A DNA stretch of 39,506 bases from Candidatus Nomurabacteria bacterium RIFCSPHIGHO2_01_FULL_36_23 (GCA_001786745.1 MFTF01000012.1:1-39506); one strand, 5' to 3'. Shown: positions 16,348-24,974, numbered from the stretch's first letter. Notes: generated by a model from the sequence alone, not told the origin. A program made the numbers and translations.

Positions 16348-16713
16348 ATGGAAAAAATCAAGCAATTTTTGGAAAGCGAAAAGAGAAAGGATATTTTGAC
16401 CGTTTTAATCGTCATTTTAGTTGGTTTGGGTTCATTTGAGCTGGGCAGACTATCTAAGGGTAATGACGGTTCAGGTATAAAAATAGAATATTCGAATCAA
16501 AAGGCGAATACAGTTTCATCTATAGAACCCATTCAAATTAGAATTTCCAAAACCAATTCCGCAAAATCTTTTTTTGCTTCCAATAGAGGAAGTAAGTATT
16601 ATTCTCTAGGGTGTTCCGGCGGTCAAACTATCAAACAAGAAAATAGAATTTATTTTGCGACAAAGGAAGAGGCCGAAAAAGCGGGATATGCATTATCAGC
16701 ATCATGTAATTAA
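16348..16713 (+). CDS. Membrane-anchored protein with an Ada-like zinc-binding type C-terminal domain
   Basis: 121 aa from the preferred ATG at 16348 (MEKIKQFL). The ORF track start 15 codons earlier overlaps the promoter. A single helix (about 15-33) would anchor it with the C-terminus outside. The last ~45 residues (FFASNRGSKYYSLGC...ENRIYFATKEEAEKAGY...SC) resemble the small domain found next to nucleases and in Ada-type metal-binding modules. Such domains usually pair two cysteines with other ligands; here I can see only Cys in YSLGCSGG and the terminal Cys. Likely role at the cell surface, perhaps in DNA handling; low certainty. Confidence 0.6.
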   Translation: MEKIKQFLESEKRKDILTVLIVILVGLGSFELGRLSKGNDGSGIKIEYSNQKANTVSSIEPIQIRISKTNSAKSFFASNRGSKYYSLGCSGGQTIKQENRIYFATKEEAEKAGYALSASCN

Positions 16714-16868
16714 GACAGCTTATAGTGTCCCAAACATATATTGTGCGACATATTCATATCAATAAAAATAACGGAAAAAACACTTCCCTGTTCTACTGCC
16801 TAATTTAAAAATTATTACCAACTTTATCTAAATCCCACGACATATTATTTTCTTTCATGACTTAATTT

Positions 16869-17045
16869 CTAATTAAGATTTAATTTAGAAAAAATAGTGC
16901 GAAAGAGACTTACAAACCAGTAAAAAATATCAGATATGGAAATATGGAAATAGTTTATTAAAAAAAAGAGAATCACTAAAAGAATTATTAATTTTAAAAA
17001 CCCTGCCTGCGCGGGTAGACCGCCTTTTTTGTTTTTTTTACTCAT
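16869..17045 (-). CDS. 58-aa small membrane protein (below the ORF-track cut-off)
   Basis: Reading the minus strand from ATG at 17045 gives MSKKNKKGG, then LPAQAG, then a strongly hydrophobic run (FLKLIILLVILFFLINYF) and an aromatic amphipathic tail, ending TAG at 16869. It begins 35 nt after the stop of the M23 hydrolase on the same strand, so it may be the last gene of the gltX unit. The LPAQAG codons coincide with the G+C-rich patch CCCGCGCAGGCAGGG, unlike the surrounding sequence, and could be another short insertion. I see nothing in the remaining gap 16714-16868. Confidence 0.5.
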   Translation of the reverse strand: MSKKNKKGGLPAQAGFLKLIILLVILFFLINYFHISISDIFYWFVSLFRTIFSKLNLN

Positions 17046-17080
17046 GCTTATATTTTACCACAAGATATTCGTCAAACCAA

Positions 17081-18403
17081 CTATTCCGTTGTCTTGTTGT
17101 TTAATATGGACGGATTAATTGTGTAAGAAGGCAAATAATACATTACATCTAAATAAGCATTTATCGGGGCAACAGGTAATCTATAAATACGCCCACCGCA
17201 AGCTATACTCGGCTTAGAGGCCATTTTAACAGCTTCTGATGCGTATAGAGAGACATGCAAATGAGGCCCCGTAACATGCCCCGTAGCCCCGCTATAAGCT
17301 ATTACTTCTCCTCTTTTAATTCGATCTCCTTCACGTACTTTTATAAGTGAAAGATGACCAAAGGTGCTGGAAAGGCCATTACTATATTCAATAAAAACAA
17401 ATTTTCCAAAAGATGCTCCGGTGCAAGTTAAATCCGTATCGCCTATGCCTAAAACTACGCCATCCGACATAGCCATAACGGAAGTACCAATGGATGCGCG
17501 AAAATCTACTCCATTGTGAGTTCCAGAGGCATAAAGACGTTTAGAGTCAACAGTTTTACCAAAAAGTTGAGTTACATATATTTTTTCGAGCGGCCAACTC
17601 AAAACTCCAGCCTTGGGCAACTTGGACGGATCGAGAATAAATTGCAGTTGCGCTTCATAATCGCGCAATTCTTTTTCAAACGCATCTCTCTGGGCAATTC
17701 TATCTTTTAAGAGTTTTTGATAATTAGCTTCATTGTTCTTTGTTTGTTTTAAAAGTTTGTTTTTTTCATTGGTATTTTGCGCCACTATTTTTTGCTGATC
17801 GGAAAGCTTAGACTTAAGGGTATTTAGTTCGTTTTTCACACTGATAGTTTCTTTTTTAGTATCTTCTAGTTCGCCTTTTATTTGCTTTAACTCAAGTATT
17901 TTTTCTCTAATTTTATTGCGAACAGTAACTATGTTATCTATATCATTCCATATGATGGTAAAATCATTTTCTGATAATATAGTTTCCAAAATGCTATTTT
18001 GTTCAAATTCATTGGTCTTTTTAATGCCAAGAGAAATAGAATCTATGTTGTTGGAAATGGAATTTTCTTTACTGCCTATATCAGAACTTAAACTCTGTAT
18101 TTTGATATTTGTTTTATCAATTTTTTTTTGAGTTACATTTATATCAGCAATTAATTTTTTTCTAGTTAAATCAAGTTCTTTCAATGCGCCGCTTAAAGAA
18201 CTTTTTTGTTTTTCTAAATTATTAAGCTCTATTTGATAAGACGCTATTTCCTGTTCTAGTTTGACAATATCAGAATCTTTTTGATCAATTTTATTTTGAA
18301 GCTCTTGGGCCGTTTGCGCAGAAGAAAAAGCAAGTGGAATTGCCAAAACTGCCAAAATAATTAACGCGCTAAATTGCTTTTTTAAGTCTGTATATTGTTT
18401 CAT
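17081..18403 (-). CDS. M23 family peptidase with coiled coil (EnvC/murein hydrolase activator-like)
   Basis: Secreted envelope protein. N-terminal signal or anchor (about 12-30, ending AFSSAQ), a long coiled coil (about 32-245) and a C-terminal LytM/M23 domain. The zinc motif HNGVDF (HxxxD) and HLH in TGPHLHVSLY are present, so the metallopeptidase may be active against peptidoglycan, unlike degenerate EnvC forms. 440 aa matches the EnvC/CwlO-type architecture used in cell separation. The 5' end overlaps gltX by 35 nt, so it depends on the gltX transcript. Confidence 0.9.
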   Translation of the reverse strand: MKQYTDLKKQFSALIILAVLAIPLAFSSAQTAQELQNKIDQKDSDIVKLEQEIASYQIELNNLEKQKSSLSGALKELDLTRKKLIADINVTQKKIDKTNIKIQSLSSDIGSKENSISNNIDSISLGIKKTNEFEQNSILETILSENDFTIIWNDIDNIVTVRNKIREKILELKQIKGELEDTKKETISVKNELNTLKSKLSDQQKIVAQNTNEKNKLLKQTKNNEANYQKLLKDRIAQRDAFEKELRDYEAQLQFILDPSKLPKAGVLSWPLEKIYVTQLFGKTVDSKRLYASGTHNGVDFRASIGTSVMAMSDGVVLGIGDTDLTCTGASFGKFVFIEYSNGLSSTFGHLSLIKVREGDRIKRGEVIAYSGATGHVTGPHLHVSLYASEAVKMASKPSIACGGRIYRLPVAPINAYLDVMYYLPSYTINPSILNNKTTE

Positions 18404-19673
18404 CTTTTCCTAAAATTTCAGCGATTACAAAAGGGTCGGGGGATGTGTCCATGCCGGATAGCGCGTAACGGATTGGATGAAGCACTTCTCCCCTACTGCC
18501 CACGCTGTCAGCTGTTTTCACTAAGATAACGTTAATATTTTCTTTCGTAAATTTTTCTTTGGGTAAATTTTCCAAATTTCGTATTGCTAATTTTAAATTT
18601 TTCGCAATCCGTTCCGGGGAAATATTTTTATAAATAAGTTTTTCTTTTGCGTATTTTGGCTGTTTGAAAAAAAAATCTAACTCCCCTCTTGCGACCATAT
18701 CTTTAATATCGCCCCATTTTGAAATCCGCTCAAGGATAATGAAGACAAGCTTTGGATTGCGCATATTTTCTGGCAACCATTTTAAAATATTTTTTTCTAT
18801 TTCTTCTGGAGAAAGTAATTTTATATGCTCTTTATTTATCCAGTCTAGTTTTTTTATATTAAATATTCCCCCGCTTTTTTGTATTTTTTTAAAACTGAAT
18901 TCTTTCAATAATTCTTCCAGGGTAAATATTTCTTGATTATTGCCGGGATTCCAGCCAATAAGTGCTAGAAAATTCAATATAGCTTCGGGTAAATAACTCA
19001 TTTCTTTGTATTCTAAAACAGAAAGAGCTCCATGTCTTTTTGAAAGCTTAGATTTATCGGGAGAAAGTATAAGTGGAATATGAGCATATTGAGGTCTTGC
19101 GGCTCCCAGCGCTTCTAAAATTAAAATCTGCCTTGGGGTATTGGAAATATGGTCTTGTCCTCGAATGATATGAGTGACAGCCATTTCTATATCATCCACC
19201 ACCACGGCAAAATGATAAAGTGGCGTATCTAAATCTTTCGCGATAACAAAATCTTGAAGATCAGTCGTATCAAATTCTATCTCTCCTAAAACCAAGTCAT
19301 TAAATTTAATTTTTTTATTTGGGTTCTTAAATCTTATAACCTCTCCTCTATCCCCTTCTTTTTTGGGTTCTTCTTGAGAAACATAAGCTATTTTTTGGTT
19401 GATTAATTTTTTCAAATGTTTTTTATAAATCTCAGTTCTTTCAGATTGTCTATAAAATTCTTCATAGGGCATTTTTAACCACTTAAGAGATTCAATAATA
19501 TTGTCTTCAAATTCTTTTTTTGATCTTTCTTTGTCCGTATCCTCAATTCTTAATATAAATTTTCCACCATTTTGTTTAGCATATAAATAGTTAAAAAGAG
19601 CGGTTCGAGCAGACCCTATATGAAATAACCCTGTCGGAGACGGTGGCATTCTTGTAACGACTTTTTGAGACAT
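18369..19673 (-). CDS. gltX: Glutamyl-tRNA synthetase
   Basis: Charges tRNA-Glu (and possibly tRNA-Gln, if the organism uses the amidotransferase route). The HIGH motif appears as HIGSARTAL and the KMSKS motif as KLSKRHG; RIEDTD is also present. 434 aa is a little shorter than the usual ~470, with the loss in the C-terminal anticodon-binding part. A possible leaderless promoter lies upstream. The M23 hydrolase gene overlaps its 3' end. Confidence 0.96.
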   Translation of the reverse strand: MSQKVVTRMPPSPTGLFHIGSARTALFNYLYAKQNGGKFILRIEDTDKERSKKEFEDNIIESLKWLKMPYEEFYRQSERTEIYKKHLKKLINQKIAYVSQEEPKKEGDRGEVIRFKNPNKKIKFNDLVLGEIEFDTTDLQDFVIAKDLDTPLYHFAVVVDDIEMAVTHIIRGQDHISNTPRQILILEALGAARPQYAHIPLILSPDKSKLSKRHGALSVLEYKEMSYLPEAILNFLALIGWNPGNNQEIFTLEELLKEFSFKKIQKSGGIFNIKKLDWINKEHIKLLSPEEIEKNILKWLPENMRNPKLVFIILERISKWGDIKDMVARGELDFFFKQPKYAKEKLIYKNISPERIAKNLKLAIRNLENLPKEKFTKENINVILVKTADSVGSRGEVLHPIRYALSGMDTSPDPFVIAEILGKDETIYRLKKAI

Positions 19674-19679
19674 AATGCT

Positions 19680-19685
19680 ATTTTA
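19680..19685 (-). promoter_or_regulatory. -10 box of gltX inside a small palindrome
   Basis: TAAAAT on the minus strand, 6 nt before the gltX ATG. It lies within AATGCTA-ttt-TAGCATT, a perfect 7-bp inverted repeat that could be an operator. Confidence 0.45.
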
Positions 19686-19710
19686 GCATTTAATTTAATT
19701 TATTTCTATT

Positions 19711-20841
19711 TTATTTCTCGTGGCTCAAGGCGATATCCACCAGTTCGCGAGCGATTTTCATCGCGGCGCCGGGCTTATTGAAAGTCTTTGCATTTTGCGC
19801 CATAATTTCATGACTTGCCTTATCCCCTATTATTCTTTCAATCTCTGAACTTAAAATGTTCGCAGTCATATTCATTTCTTCTATCACATTACAAGCTCCG
19901 GCGCGCGCATAATTGAAAGCATTTTTCTTGGCATGATTAGCATTTGATTCGGTGAATGGAACTAAGATTGATGGCACACCCCAAGACGCTATTTCAAATA
20001 AAGTTGACCCCGCTCGAGAAATGACAATAGTGGCTACACCAGCGGCCATTTTTATTTGTAAAGAATTTAAATAAGCAATTGATAAATATCTTAATTTGTA
20101 TTGATTATCAGTCAGCACAACTTCTGCTCTGCCTGTAACCATTTTAAAATTATTGACGCCAGTCTGATGAATGATTTGATAATTTTTTATTAATCTTGGC
20201 AACGCGTCTAAGATAGTATTATTTATAAGCTCCGCGCCCTGAGAACCTCCGATAATTAAAATAACCGGTAAATTTGATTCTAGTTTAAAATATTCAAGCG
20301 CTTCTCTCCGCGGAGCAGGATGTTCTATCTCAGCCCTTATCGGTTGTCCCGTCCAGGCAACTTTTTGGGATGGAAAATAATCTGCCGCTTCTAAAAAAGA
20401 AACAGCGATTTTTTTCGCAAAATACCCAGCCCATTTATTTACTCGTCCGGGCGCAGAATCTGATTCATGAATTAAAATAGGAATACGTAAAAATCTGGCG
20501 GCAAAAATGGTTGGAAATGACGCATATCCTCCCTTGCCAAAAACAACATCCGGATAAATTGAAAACATTTTAAAAACCGCATTTATTATGCCGAAAAATA
20601 TTTTAAAAACATCAAAAAAATTTCTAAAAGAAAAATAAGTACGCATTTTTCCAGTACTTATTTCTTCATATAAAAACCCATTTTCAAACAATATTTCTTT
20701 ATCATAGGGACTATCGGAAATATAATAGAGCTTGGCTCCTATTATATTTTCATGATCTATTATTTCATTAACTTTTTGGGCAACAGCGATAATCGGATAA
20801 AAATGCCCGCCTGTCCCACCGCCTGTAAAAACTATTTTCAT
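19711..20841 (-). CDS. murG: UDP-GlcNAc:lipid I N-acetylglucosaminyltransferase MurG
   Basis: Makes lipid II at the inner face of the membrane. N-terminal glycine loop TGGGTGGHFYP, HESDSAPGRVNK, the second nucleotide loop GGSQGAELIN, and the UDP-binding region ISRAGSTLFEIASWGVPSILVP are all present. 376 aa is normal. Third gene of the mraY-ftsW-murG unit, starting 3 nt after the ftsW stop without a Shine-Dalgarno. Confidence 0.96.
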   Translation of the reverse strand: MKIVFTGGGTGGHFYPIIAVAQKVNEIIDHENIIGAKLYYISDSPYDKEILFENGFLYEEISTGKMRTYFSFRNFFDVFKIFFGIINAVFKMFSIYPDVVFGKGGYASFPTIFAARFLRIPILIHESDSAPGRVNKWAGYFAKKIAVSFLEAADYFPSQKVAWTGQPIRAEIEHPAPRREALEYFKLESNLPVILIIGGSQGAELINNTILDALPRLIKNYQIIHQTGVNNFKMVTGRAEVVLTDNQYKLRYLSIAYLNSLQIKMAAGVATIVISRAGSTLFEIASWGVPSILVPFTESNANHAKKNAFNYARAGACNVIEEMNMTANILSSEIERIIGDKASHEIMAQNAKTFNKPGAAMKIARELVDIALSHEK

Positions 20842-20844
20842 ATG

Positions 20845-21942
20845 TTAATTTTTATTATATTTTGATACCTGAAACACAATGCCCATCGTCATTAGATATA
20901 CCATCAACGCAGTACCCCCATGACTCATGAAAACCAATGGTACTCCAGTCAACGGAAAAACTCCGGCAACAGAAGCAATGTGCATAAATGATTGCGCTGT
21001 AATCATTATAACAATCCCAGAAACCAAAAGTCCACTAAATAAATCGGGGGAATTATTGGCAATACGAAACCCGCGTAAAATAAAAAGAATAAAAAGAAAT
21101 ATTACCGCAAATGCTCCAACAAAACCCAGTTCTTCACCCAAAACAGCAAAAATAGAATCTCCTTGCGGTTCTGGAAGATAACTGAATTTTTGAATGCTTT
21201 GACCAAATCCTCTGCCGAAAATCCCGCCACTGCCCAACGCAATCAATGATTGTTGAATTTGGTAAGAAGACCCTCTGGGATCAGAGGACGGATCAATAAA
21301 AGTTTTTACTCGCTCTCGTAAATAGGGAGTAAAATAAATAAAAGACCCCAGAACTAATGTTATTCCCACACCAATGCCTAAAATATATTTCACAGGAACA
21401 CCTGAAATAAAAAGCATCAATATTCCAGTCACCGTAATTAAAATAAAACTCTTAGTATCTGGCTGTTTGAGTAAAACTAAAGCGATTATTGTCAGCATTA
21501 TAAAAAGCGGCAAAATCCTAAATTTAAAATCCTTGACTCTGTTTTTAGCCCAAGATAACCAGGCCGCAAAATAAATCACGAATCCAAATTTTAAAAACTC
21601 CACTGGCTGAAAAGAAAAACCTCCAAATTGTATCCATCTTTCTGCTCCGCCATGGCTCCATCCCAAAGAAGGAATAAAAACTGAAGTCGTGAGGAGTATT
21701 GAGCCCAAAAAAATTAAAAAGGAGTATTTGCGCCAAAATTTGTAATTTATTTTTAAGCAAAAATACATACCAACTAATCCCAAACCAAGACCTAGAATTA
21801 ATTGATTAAAAAGAACTGAATAAAAAATTTTTCCATTCTTAACCAAAATTCCCAAGGATGCGGAAATAAACATGCTAACGCCAATGACAACCAGCAGAAA
21901 TACAATTATTAGAAAAAATCTGTCTATTTTTTTTTCTCGCAT
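20845..21942 (-). CDS. ftsW: SEDS peptidoglycan glycosyltransferase FtsW
   Basis: Polytopic membrane polymerase of lipid II at the division site. About ten hydrophobic segments; PVEFLKFGFV, SYQIQQSLIALGSGGIFGRGFGQS, LPEPQGDSIFAVLGEELGF and FPLTGVPLVFMSHGG are SEDS hallmarks. I place the start at MREKKIDRF (21942), 2 nt after the mraY stop. The longer ORF beginning at 22005 would add 21 non-family residues read out of frame from mraY. FtsW is preferred to RodA because of the MraY/MurG neighbours. Confidence 0.93.
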   Translation of the reverse strand: MREKKIDRFFLIIVFLLVVIGVSMFISASLGILVKNGKIFYSVLFNQLILGLGLGLVGMYFCLKINYKFWRKYSFLIFLGSILLTTSVFIPSLGWSHGGAERWIQFGGFSFQPVEFLKFGFVIYFAAWLSWAKNRVKDFKFRILPLFIMLTIIALVLLKQPDTKSFILITVTGILMLFISGVPVKYILGIGVGITLVLGSFIYFTPYLRERVKTFIDPSSDPRGSSYQIQQSLIALGSGGIFGRGFGQSIQKFSYLPEPQGDSIFAVLGEELGFVGAFAVIFLFILFILRGFRIANNSPDLFSGLLVSGIVIMITAQSFMHIASVAGVFPLTGVPLVFMSHGGTALMVYLMTMGIVFQVSKYNKN

Positions 21943-21944
21943 AT

Positions 21945-23000
21945 TTATCGGCTTATGATTGCTAAAATTATTCCAATAATGGCAAAGACAATTGAAAGAA
22001 CCCAATAACGCATTGTGATTTTATAACGTGACCAACCGATAACTTCAAAATGATGGTGTAGGGGCGCTACCCGAAAGACTCTTTTGCCATTTCTTAATTT
22101 TTTTGAAATCATTTGAATAATATCAGAGAATGAAGTGATAACAAGAGGCAAAGCCACAATAGGCAAGATTAAAACCGAATCAGTCAAGAATGCCAGTGCC
22201 GCCAAAGTTATCGTAAGTCCCATAATACCGGTTTCGCCCATATAAAATCTAGCCGGCGGAATATTAAACCAGAGAAAGGCCAAGGTAACTCCAGTGATAA
22301 CTCCCGAAAAAGTGGCAATATCTATTTGATTATTGGCAAAAGCTATCGCCGAATAGGCGGCAAAAATAGACGCAAAAACTCCGCCGGAAAGCCCGTCTAT
22401 TCCGTCAATTACTCCGCCGGAAAAAGTCGCGAGCGCAACTATTATGAAAAATGGAATTATCAAAACACCCAAATATATTTCCCCGCCAAAGGGAATATGC
22501 ATTGAAGTCATTTCTAATTTATAAAAAAACCAAAACCCGATTAAAAGAGAAATGGATGTTACTAGAAAAATTTTCCATATACGCCAAGATTTATCGTCGC
22601 GAGCAAAACGTCCGTTGCCATAAATTTGAATAAGGTCATCCCAAAGTCCGATCAGCGACCCCAAAAGAAGCGTAAAAAGAGGTATTAGAGTCTGATTGCG
22701 ACTTAAAAAATTCATTTTTTCTGTAGCGATAGAAGGAAAAAAAATTGACACCAAATAAAAAATAAGTGTCGTGAAAAGGGCGGAAATCCAGATTATTATT
22801 CCACCCACGCGCGGCGTATTAAGTTCTTCTTTGTGATTATGTATTTTAGAAAAGTCTGGGGCAATTGTATTTATGTTTCTAGAATATTTTTTCCACATTT
22901 TGTATTTATAGAAAAAATATGTGGCGACTGGCGTCAAAAAAAGTCCTAAAAAAAAGGCAAAAGCCGTTGGCAGGAAGATTTTAACTAAATTCAAATACAT
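21945..23000 (-). CDS. mraY: Phospho-MurNAc-pentapeptide transferase MraY
   Basis: Makes lipid I from UDP-MurNAc-pentapeptide and undecaprenyl phosphate. About ten transmembrane helices; GLWDDLIQI, the IDGIDGLSGG motif, ARFYMGETG and PLHHHFEVIGW are conserved catalytic or binding sites. 351 aa is typical. First gene of a three-gene wall cluster. A consensus TATAAT lies 6 nt upstream of ATG. Confidence 0.97.
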   Translation of the reverse strand: MYLNLVKIFLPTAFAFFLGLFLTPVATYFFYKYKMWKKYSRNINTIAPDFSKIHNHKEELNTPRVGGIIIWISALFTTLIFYLVSIFFPSIATEKMNFLSRNQTLIPLFTLLLGSLIGLWDDLIQIYGNGRFARDDKSWRIWKIFLVTSISLLIGFWFFYKLEMTSMHIPFGGEIYLGVLIIPFFIIVALATFSGGVIDGIDGLSGGVFASIFAAYSAIAFANNQIDIATFSGVITGVTLAFLWFNIPPARFYMGETGIMGLTITLAALAFLTDSVLILPIVALPLVITSFSDIIQMISKKLRNGKRVFRVAPLHHHFEVIGWSRYKITMRYWVLSIVFAIIGIILAIISR

Positions 23001-23006
23001 AGTTAA

Positions 23007-23048
23007 ATTATAGCATTTTTTGATTAAAATACATCAATATGTTATTGT
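23007..23048. promoter_or_regulatory. Divergent promoters of mraY (-) and the VanY-type peptidase (+)
   Basis: On the minus strand TATAAT (23007-23012) lies 6 nt from the mraY ATG. On the plus strand TTGATT (23020-23025), 17-nt spacer, TG-T-TATTGT (23043-23048), then 6 nt to GTG 23055. Both promoters are packed into 54 nt and both have leaderless geometry; the second one decides the GTG start of the peptidase. Confidence 0.55.
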
Positions 23049-23054
23049 TTTCAA

Positions 23055-23909
23055 GTGGAAAAAACGCAAAAAATCATTTGGAAATTCATATTGTCTTTAA
23101 TAATGCTTGTTTTAGTGTTTTTTGTTTTCGTACCCTATTTCACTTCAGATTTTTTAGATTTAAGGCAAAAACGAGAGAATGAAGAGAATTATCAAAAATT
23201 TCTAAAAGAAGAATTGGTAAAAAAAGAAGCGGAGATAAAAGAAGAGCAAAAAATTTTTTTAATGGGCAAGTTTGACCCGGCTATAAGAGAAAATTTTATC
23301 TTAATACCACCGGAATATACGGTAGGTGAAAACAAAATGTATTTAAGAAAAGAAACGTATGAGGCATATTTACAAATGCGGAATGCGGCGATTGTTGATG
23401 GTATAAATTTAAAAATCGCTTCAGCCACTAGAAATTTTGATTATCAAAAAAATCTTTGGAATAATAAATGGACTGGAATTACGATTGTTGATGGGCAAGA
23501 TTTGTCAAAAAGCATTCCCGGGGAGCAAGAGAGATTTAAAAAAATATTAGAATACAGCGCCGTGCCCGGAACATCCAGGCATCACTGGGGCACAGACATA
23601 GACATAAATGATGCAAATCCTTCATATTTTGACAAAGAAAAAGGTGAAAAAGAATATGATTGGTTGATAAAAAACGCTTCTTTCTTCGGATTTTGCCAAA
23701 CTTATAATTTAAAAAATACGGGAAGAGTTATAGGCTATAATGAAGAAAAATGGCATTGGTCCTATTTACCTCTCGCTAGAACTCTAACGCAAGAATATAA
23801 AAATTTAATTAAAGATGAAAATATAAATGGATTTTTAGGAGATGAATACGTAGCTGGACAAGATTTGATTAATAATTACGTACTTAGTATTAATCCGAAT
23901 TGTATTTAG
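23055..23909 (+). CDS. VanY/DacY-type D-alanyl-D-alanine carboxypeptidase
   Basis: Zinc peptidase of the M15B family acting on peptidoglycan stem peptides. Signal anchor about 10-30, a linker, then the catalytic domain with SATRNFDYQ, the zinc motif PGTSRHHWGTDIDIND and the second zinc/His site EKWHWSY. 284 aa. Start is GTG; no other start exists in this frame nearby, and the promoter spacing supports it. Context (mraY-ftsW-murG opposite) indicates wall trimming, not antibiotic resistance. An inverted repeat overlaps its TAG. Confidence 0.9.
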   Translation: MEKTQKIIWKFILSLIMLVLVFFVFVPYFTSDFLDLRQKRENEENYQKFLKEELVKKEAEIKEEQKIFLMGKFDPAIRENFILIPPEYTVGENKMYLRKETYEAYLQMRNAAIVDGINLKIASATRNFDYQKNLWNNKWTGITIVDGQDLSKSIPGEQERFKKILEYSAVPGTSRHHWGTDIDINDANPSYFDKEKGEKEYDWLIKNASFFGFCQTYNLKNTGRVIGYNEEKWHWSYLPLARTLTQEYKNLIKDENINGFLGDEYVAGQDLINNYVLSINPNCI

Positions 23910-23941
23910 CATTAGTGCGCGACCGCTTCTTATTGCTAAAT
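23904..23941. repeat. Inverted repeat over the vanY-type stop codon
   Basis: ATTTAGCA and TGCTAAAT are perfect 8-nt arms spaced by 22 nt. The left arm contains the TAG. It lies between convergent genes and could be a bidirectional terminator, though T-runs are absent. Confidence 0.45.
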
Positions 23942-23947
23942 TAGTAA

Positions 23948-24328
23948 TCAATATACTTCCTGCTGATAACATTTTTCGCAATACACTGTCTCCGGTCTCT
24001 CTGGAGAATATGAGGTTTCAAATTCCACTTTACACTTCCCTGCTCCATGAAAATGATTTATTTTGCTTTGCCCGTCGTAGCTTTGCGAAGTCGGGTCGCA
24101 CATGCACTTTCGATGCCAAAGTTTAAATGGATTTCTTCGCGCAACTCTTGCCGTATGACGACAATAGAAACAACGTTTGGGAATTGGAATCTGCATTTTT
24201 CTGTAAAAAATCAATTCATTGGGAACGATTTTGTAATTTCTTTTACATTCAATACAGGCAAAAACTTCTTTCGGCTCAATGGTAAAGTCTTGCTTGCAAT
24301 TTTGACATATTTTCGTTTCGCTTCGCAT
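23948..24328 (-). CDS. Short zinc-ribbon protein, copy 3 (internal deletion form)
   Basis: 126 aa. It starts like copies 1 and 2 (MRSETKICQNCKQDFTIEP) but then jumps straight into the C-terminal ribbons (CIECKRNYKIV...CFYC, then CMC...GKC and CEKCYQQEVY). The whole Cys-rich middle of about 350 residues is missing. Between CMC and GKC lie about 20 residues (DPTSQSYDGQSK...) whose DNA includes an imperfect palindrome. The last 30 nt are identical to those of copy 2. It follows scpA-scpB on the same strand but has its own TAAAGT 6 nt before ATG. Confidence 0.7.
   Translation of the reverse strand: MRSETKICQNCKQDFTIEPKEVFACIECKRNYKIVPNELIFYRKMQIPIPKRCFYCRHTARVARRNPFKLWHRKCMCDPTSQSYDGQSKINHFHGAGKCKVEFETSYSPERPETVYCEKCYQQEVY
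24071..24095 (-). repeat. In-frame imperfect palindrome in zinc-ribbon 3
   Basis: CCCGTCGTAGC and GCGAAGTCGGG flank TTT and are partly complementary. The site encodes PTSQSYDG between two metal-binding cysteine clusters, a place where family members usually have a short linker. Confidence 0.5.
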
Positions 24329-24339
24329 AATTTTACTTT

Positions 24340-24371
24340 ACTTATAAATCTGCGATAGCAGAGTTATAAGT
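24340..24371 (-). repeat. Hairpin between scpB and zinc-ribbon 3
   Basis: ACTTATAA and TTATAAGT arms (8 bp, perfect) with an inner CTGC/GCAG helix. It ends at the -10 box TAAAGT (24335-24340) of copy 3, so it may separate transcription of scpAB from the zinc-ribbon gene. Confidence 0.5.
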
Positions 24372-24377
24372 ATTTAG

Positions 24378-24974
24378 TTAAATACTATTTTCTTTTTTCA
24401 TTTCTTCCATCAAATTTTGGGCTACGATTTCGATCTCTTTACGAACTTTTCCATAATCGGGTAACTCTTCAATGGATTTTATACCCATATAAGACATTAA
24501 TTCAAAACTTGGTTTATAGATATAACGTCTGCTATCTTTGCTGTCGGTTTCTCTCTCTATCAATCCACGAACGGACAAAGCGCGCAGAGTAAAACTTGAA
24601 TTTACACCCCTGATATAATCAATCTCCGCTCTACTCACTCCGTTTTTATAAAGAACAATAGACAATGTTTCCAAGCTGGCTTTGGAAAGTTCTTTATTTA
24701 ATTCTTCTTTTTGCAAAGCTTCAAAAAGTTTAGAGAGTTCAGGCGGAGTTCCTAAAGTAATCTCCCCGCCTGCATCGCTATGCGAAGCATTGCGGGCAGG
24801 ATTGTTTTTCTCTAATAACACTATTCCTCTATTCTCTAAATTATTTTTTAAATTAAAAACAGCATCTTTTATTTCCTTTGTTGAAACTTTCAAAATATCT
24901 TCTAGTTTTTTAAAAGACACTGGCTCCCCTTTCCAAAATAGTATCGCCTCAATTTTTGACTCCAAATTAATCAT
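24378..24974 (-). CDS. scpB: Segregation and condensation protein ScpB
   Basis: Winged-helix partner of ScpA in the SMC condensin complex. Two winged-helix domains: KIEAILFWKGEPVSF at the N-terminus, then ETLSIVLYKNGVSRAEIDYIRGVNSSF in the second. 198 aa is normal. The wing of the first domain (RGIVLLEKN...EITLGTPPEL) is split by an in-frame palindromic element encoding PARNASHSDAGG (residues about 59-70). The start overlaps the end of scpA by 8 nt. Confidence 0.93.
   Translation of the reverse strand: MINLESKIEAILFWKGEPVSFKKLEDILKVSTKEIKDAVFNLKNNLENRGIVLLEKNNPARNASHSDAGGEITLGTPPELSKLFEALQKEELNKELSKASLETLSIVLYKNGVSRAEIDYIRGVNSSFTLRALSVRGLIERETDSKDSRRYIYKPSFELMSYMGIKSIEELPDYGKVRKEIEIVAQNLMEEMKKENSI
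24764..24800 (-). repeat. PARNA palindromic element, copy 2 (in scpB)
   Basis: 37 nt. In gene sense it starts CCTGCCCGCAATGCT and ends with GATGCAGGCGGGG, encoding PARNASHSDAGG. It differs from copy 1 only at a few central bases. Confidence 0.85.

Noticed and set aside
20800-20840. G+C-rich CCCGCCTGTCCCACCGCC patch in murG as another palindromic element
   Set aside because: It encodes the conserved TGGGTGGHFYP loop of MurG and is therefore native.
23055-23909. Vancomycin-resistance interpretation of the VanY-type peptidase
   Set aside because: No vanHAX genes; the surroundings are normal wall-synthesis genes, so it is a housekeeping carboxypeptidase.
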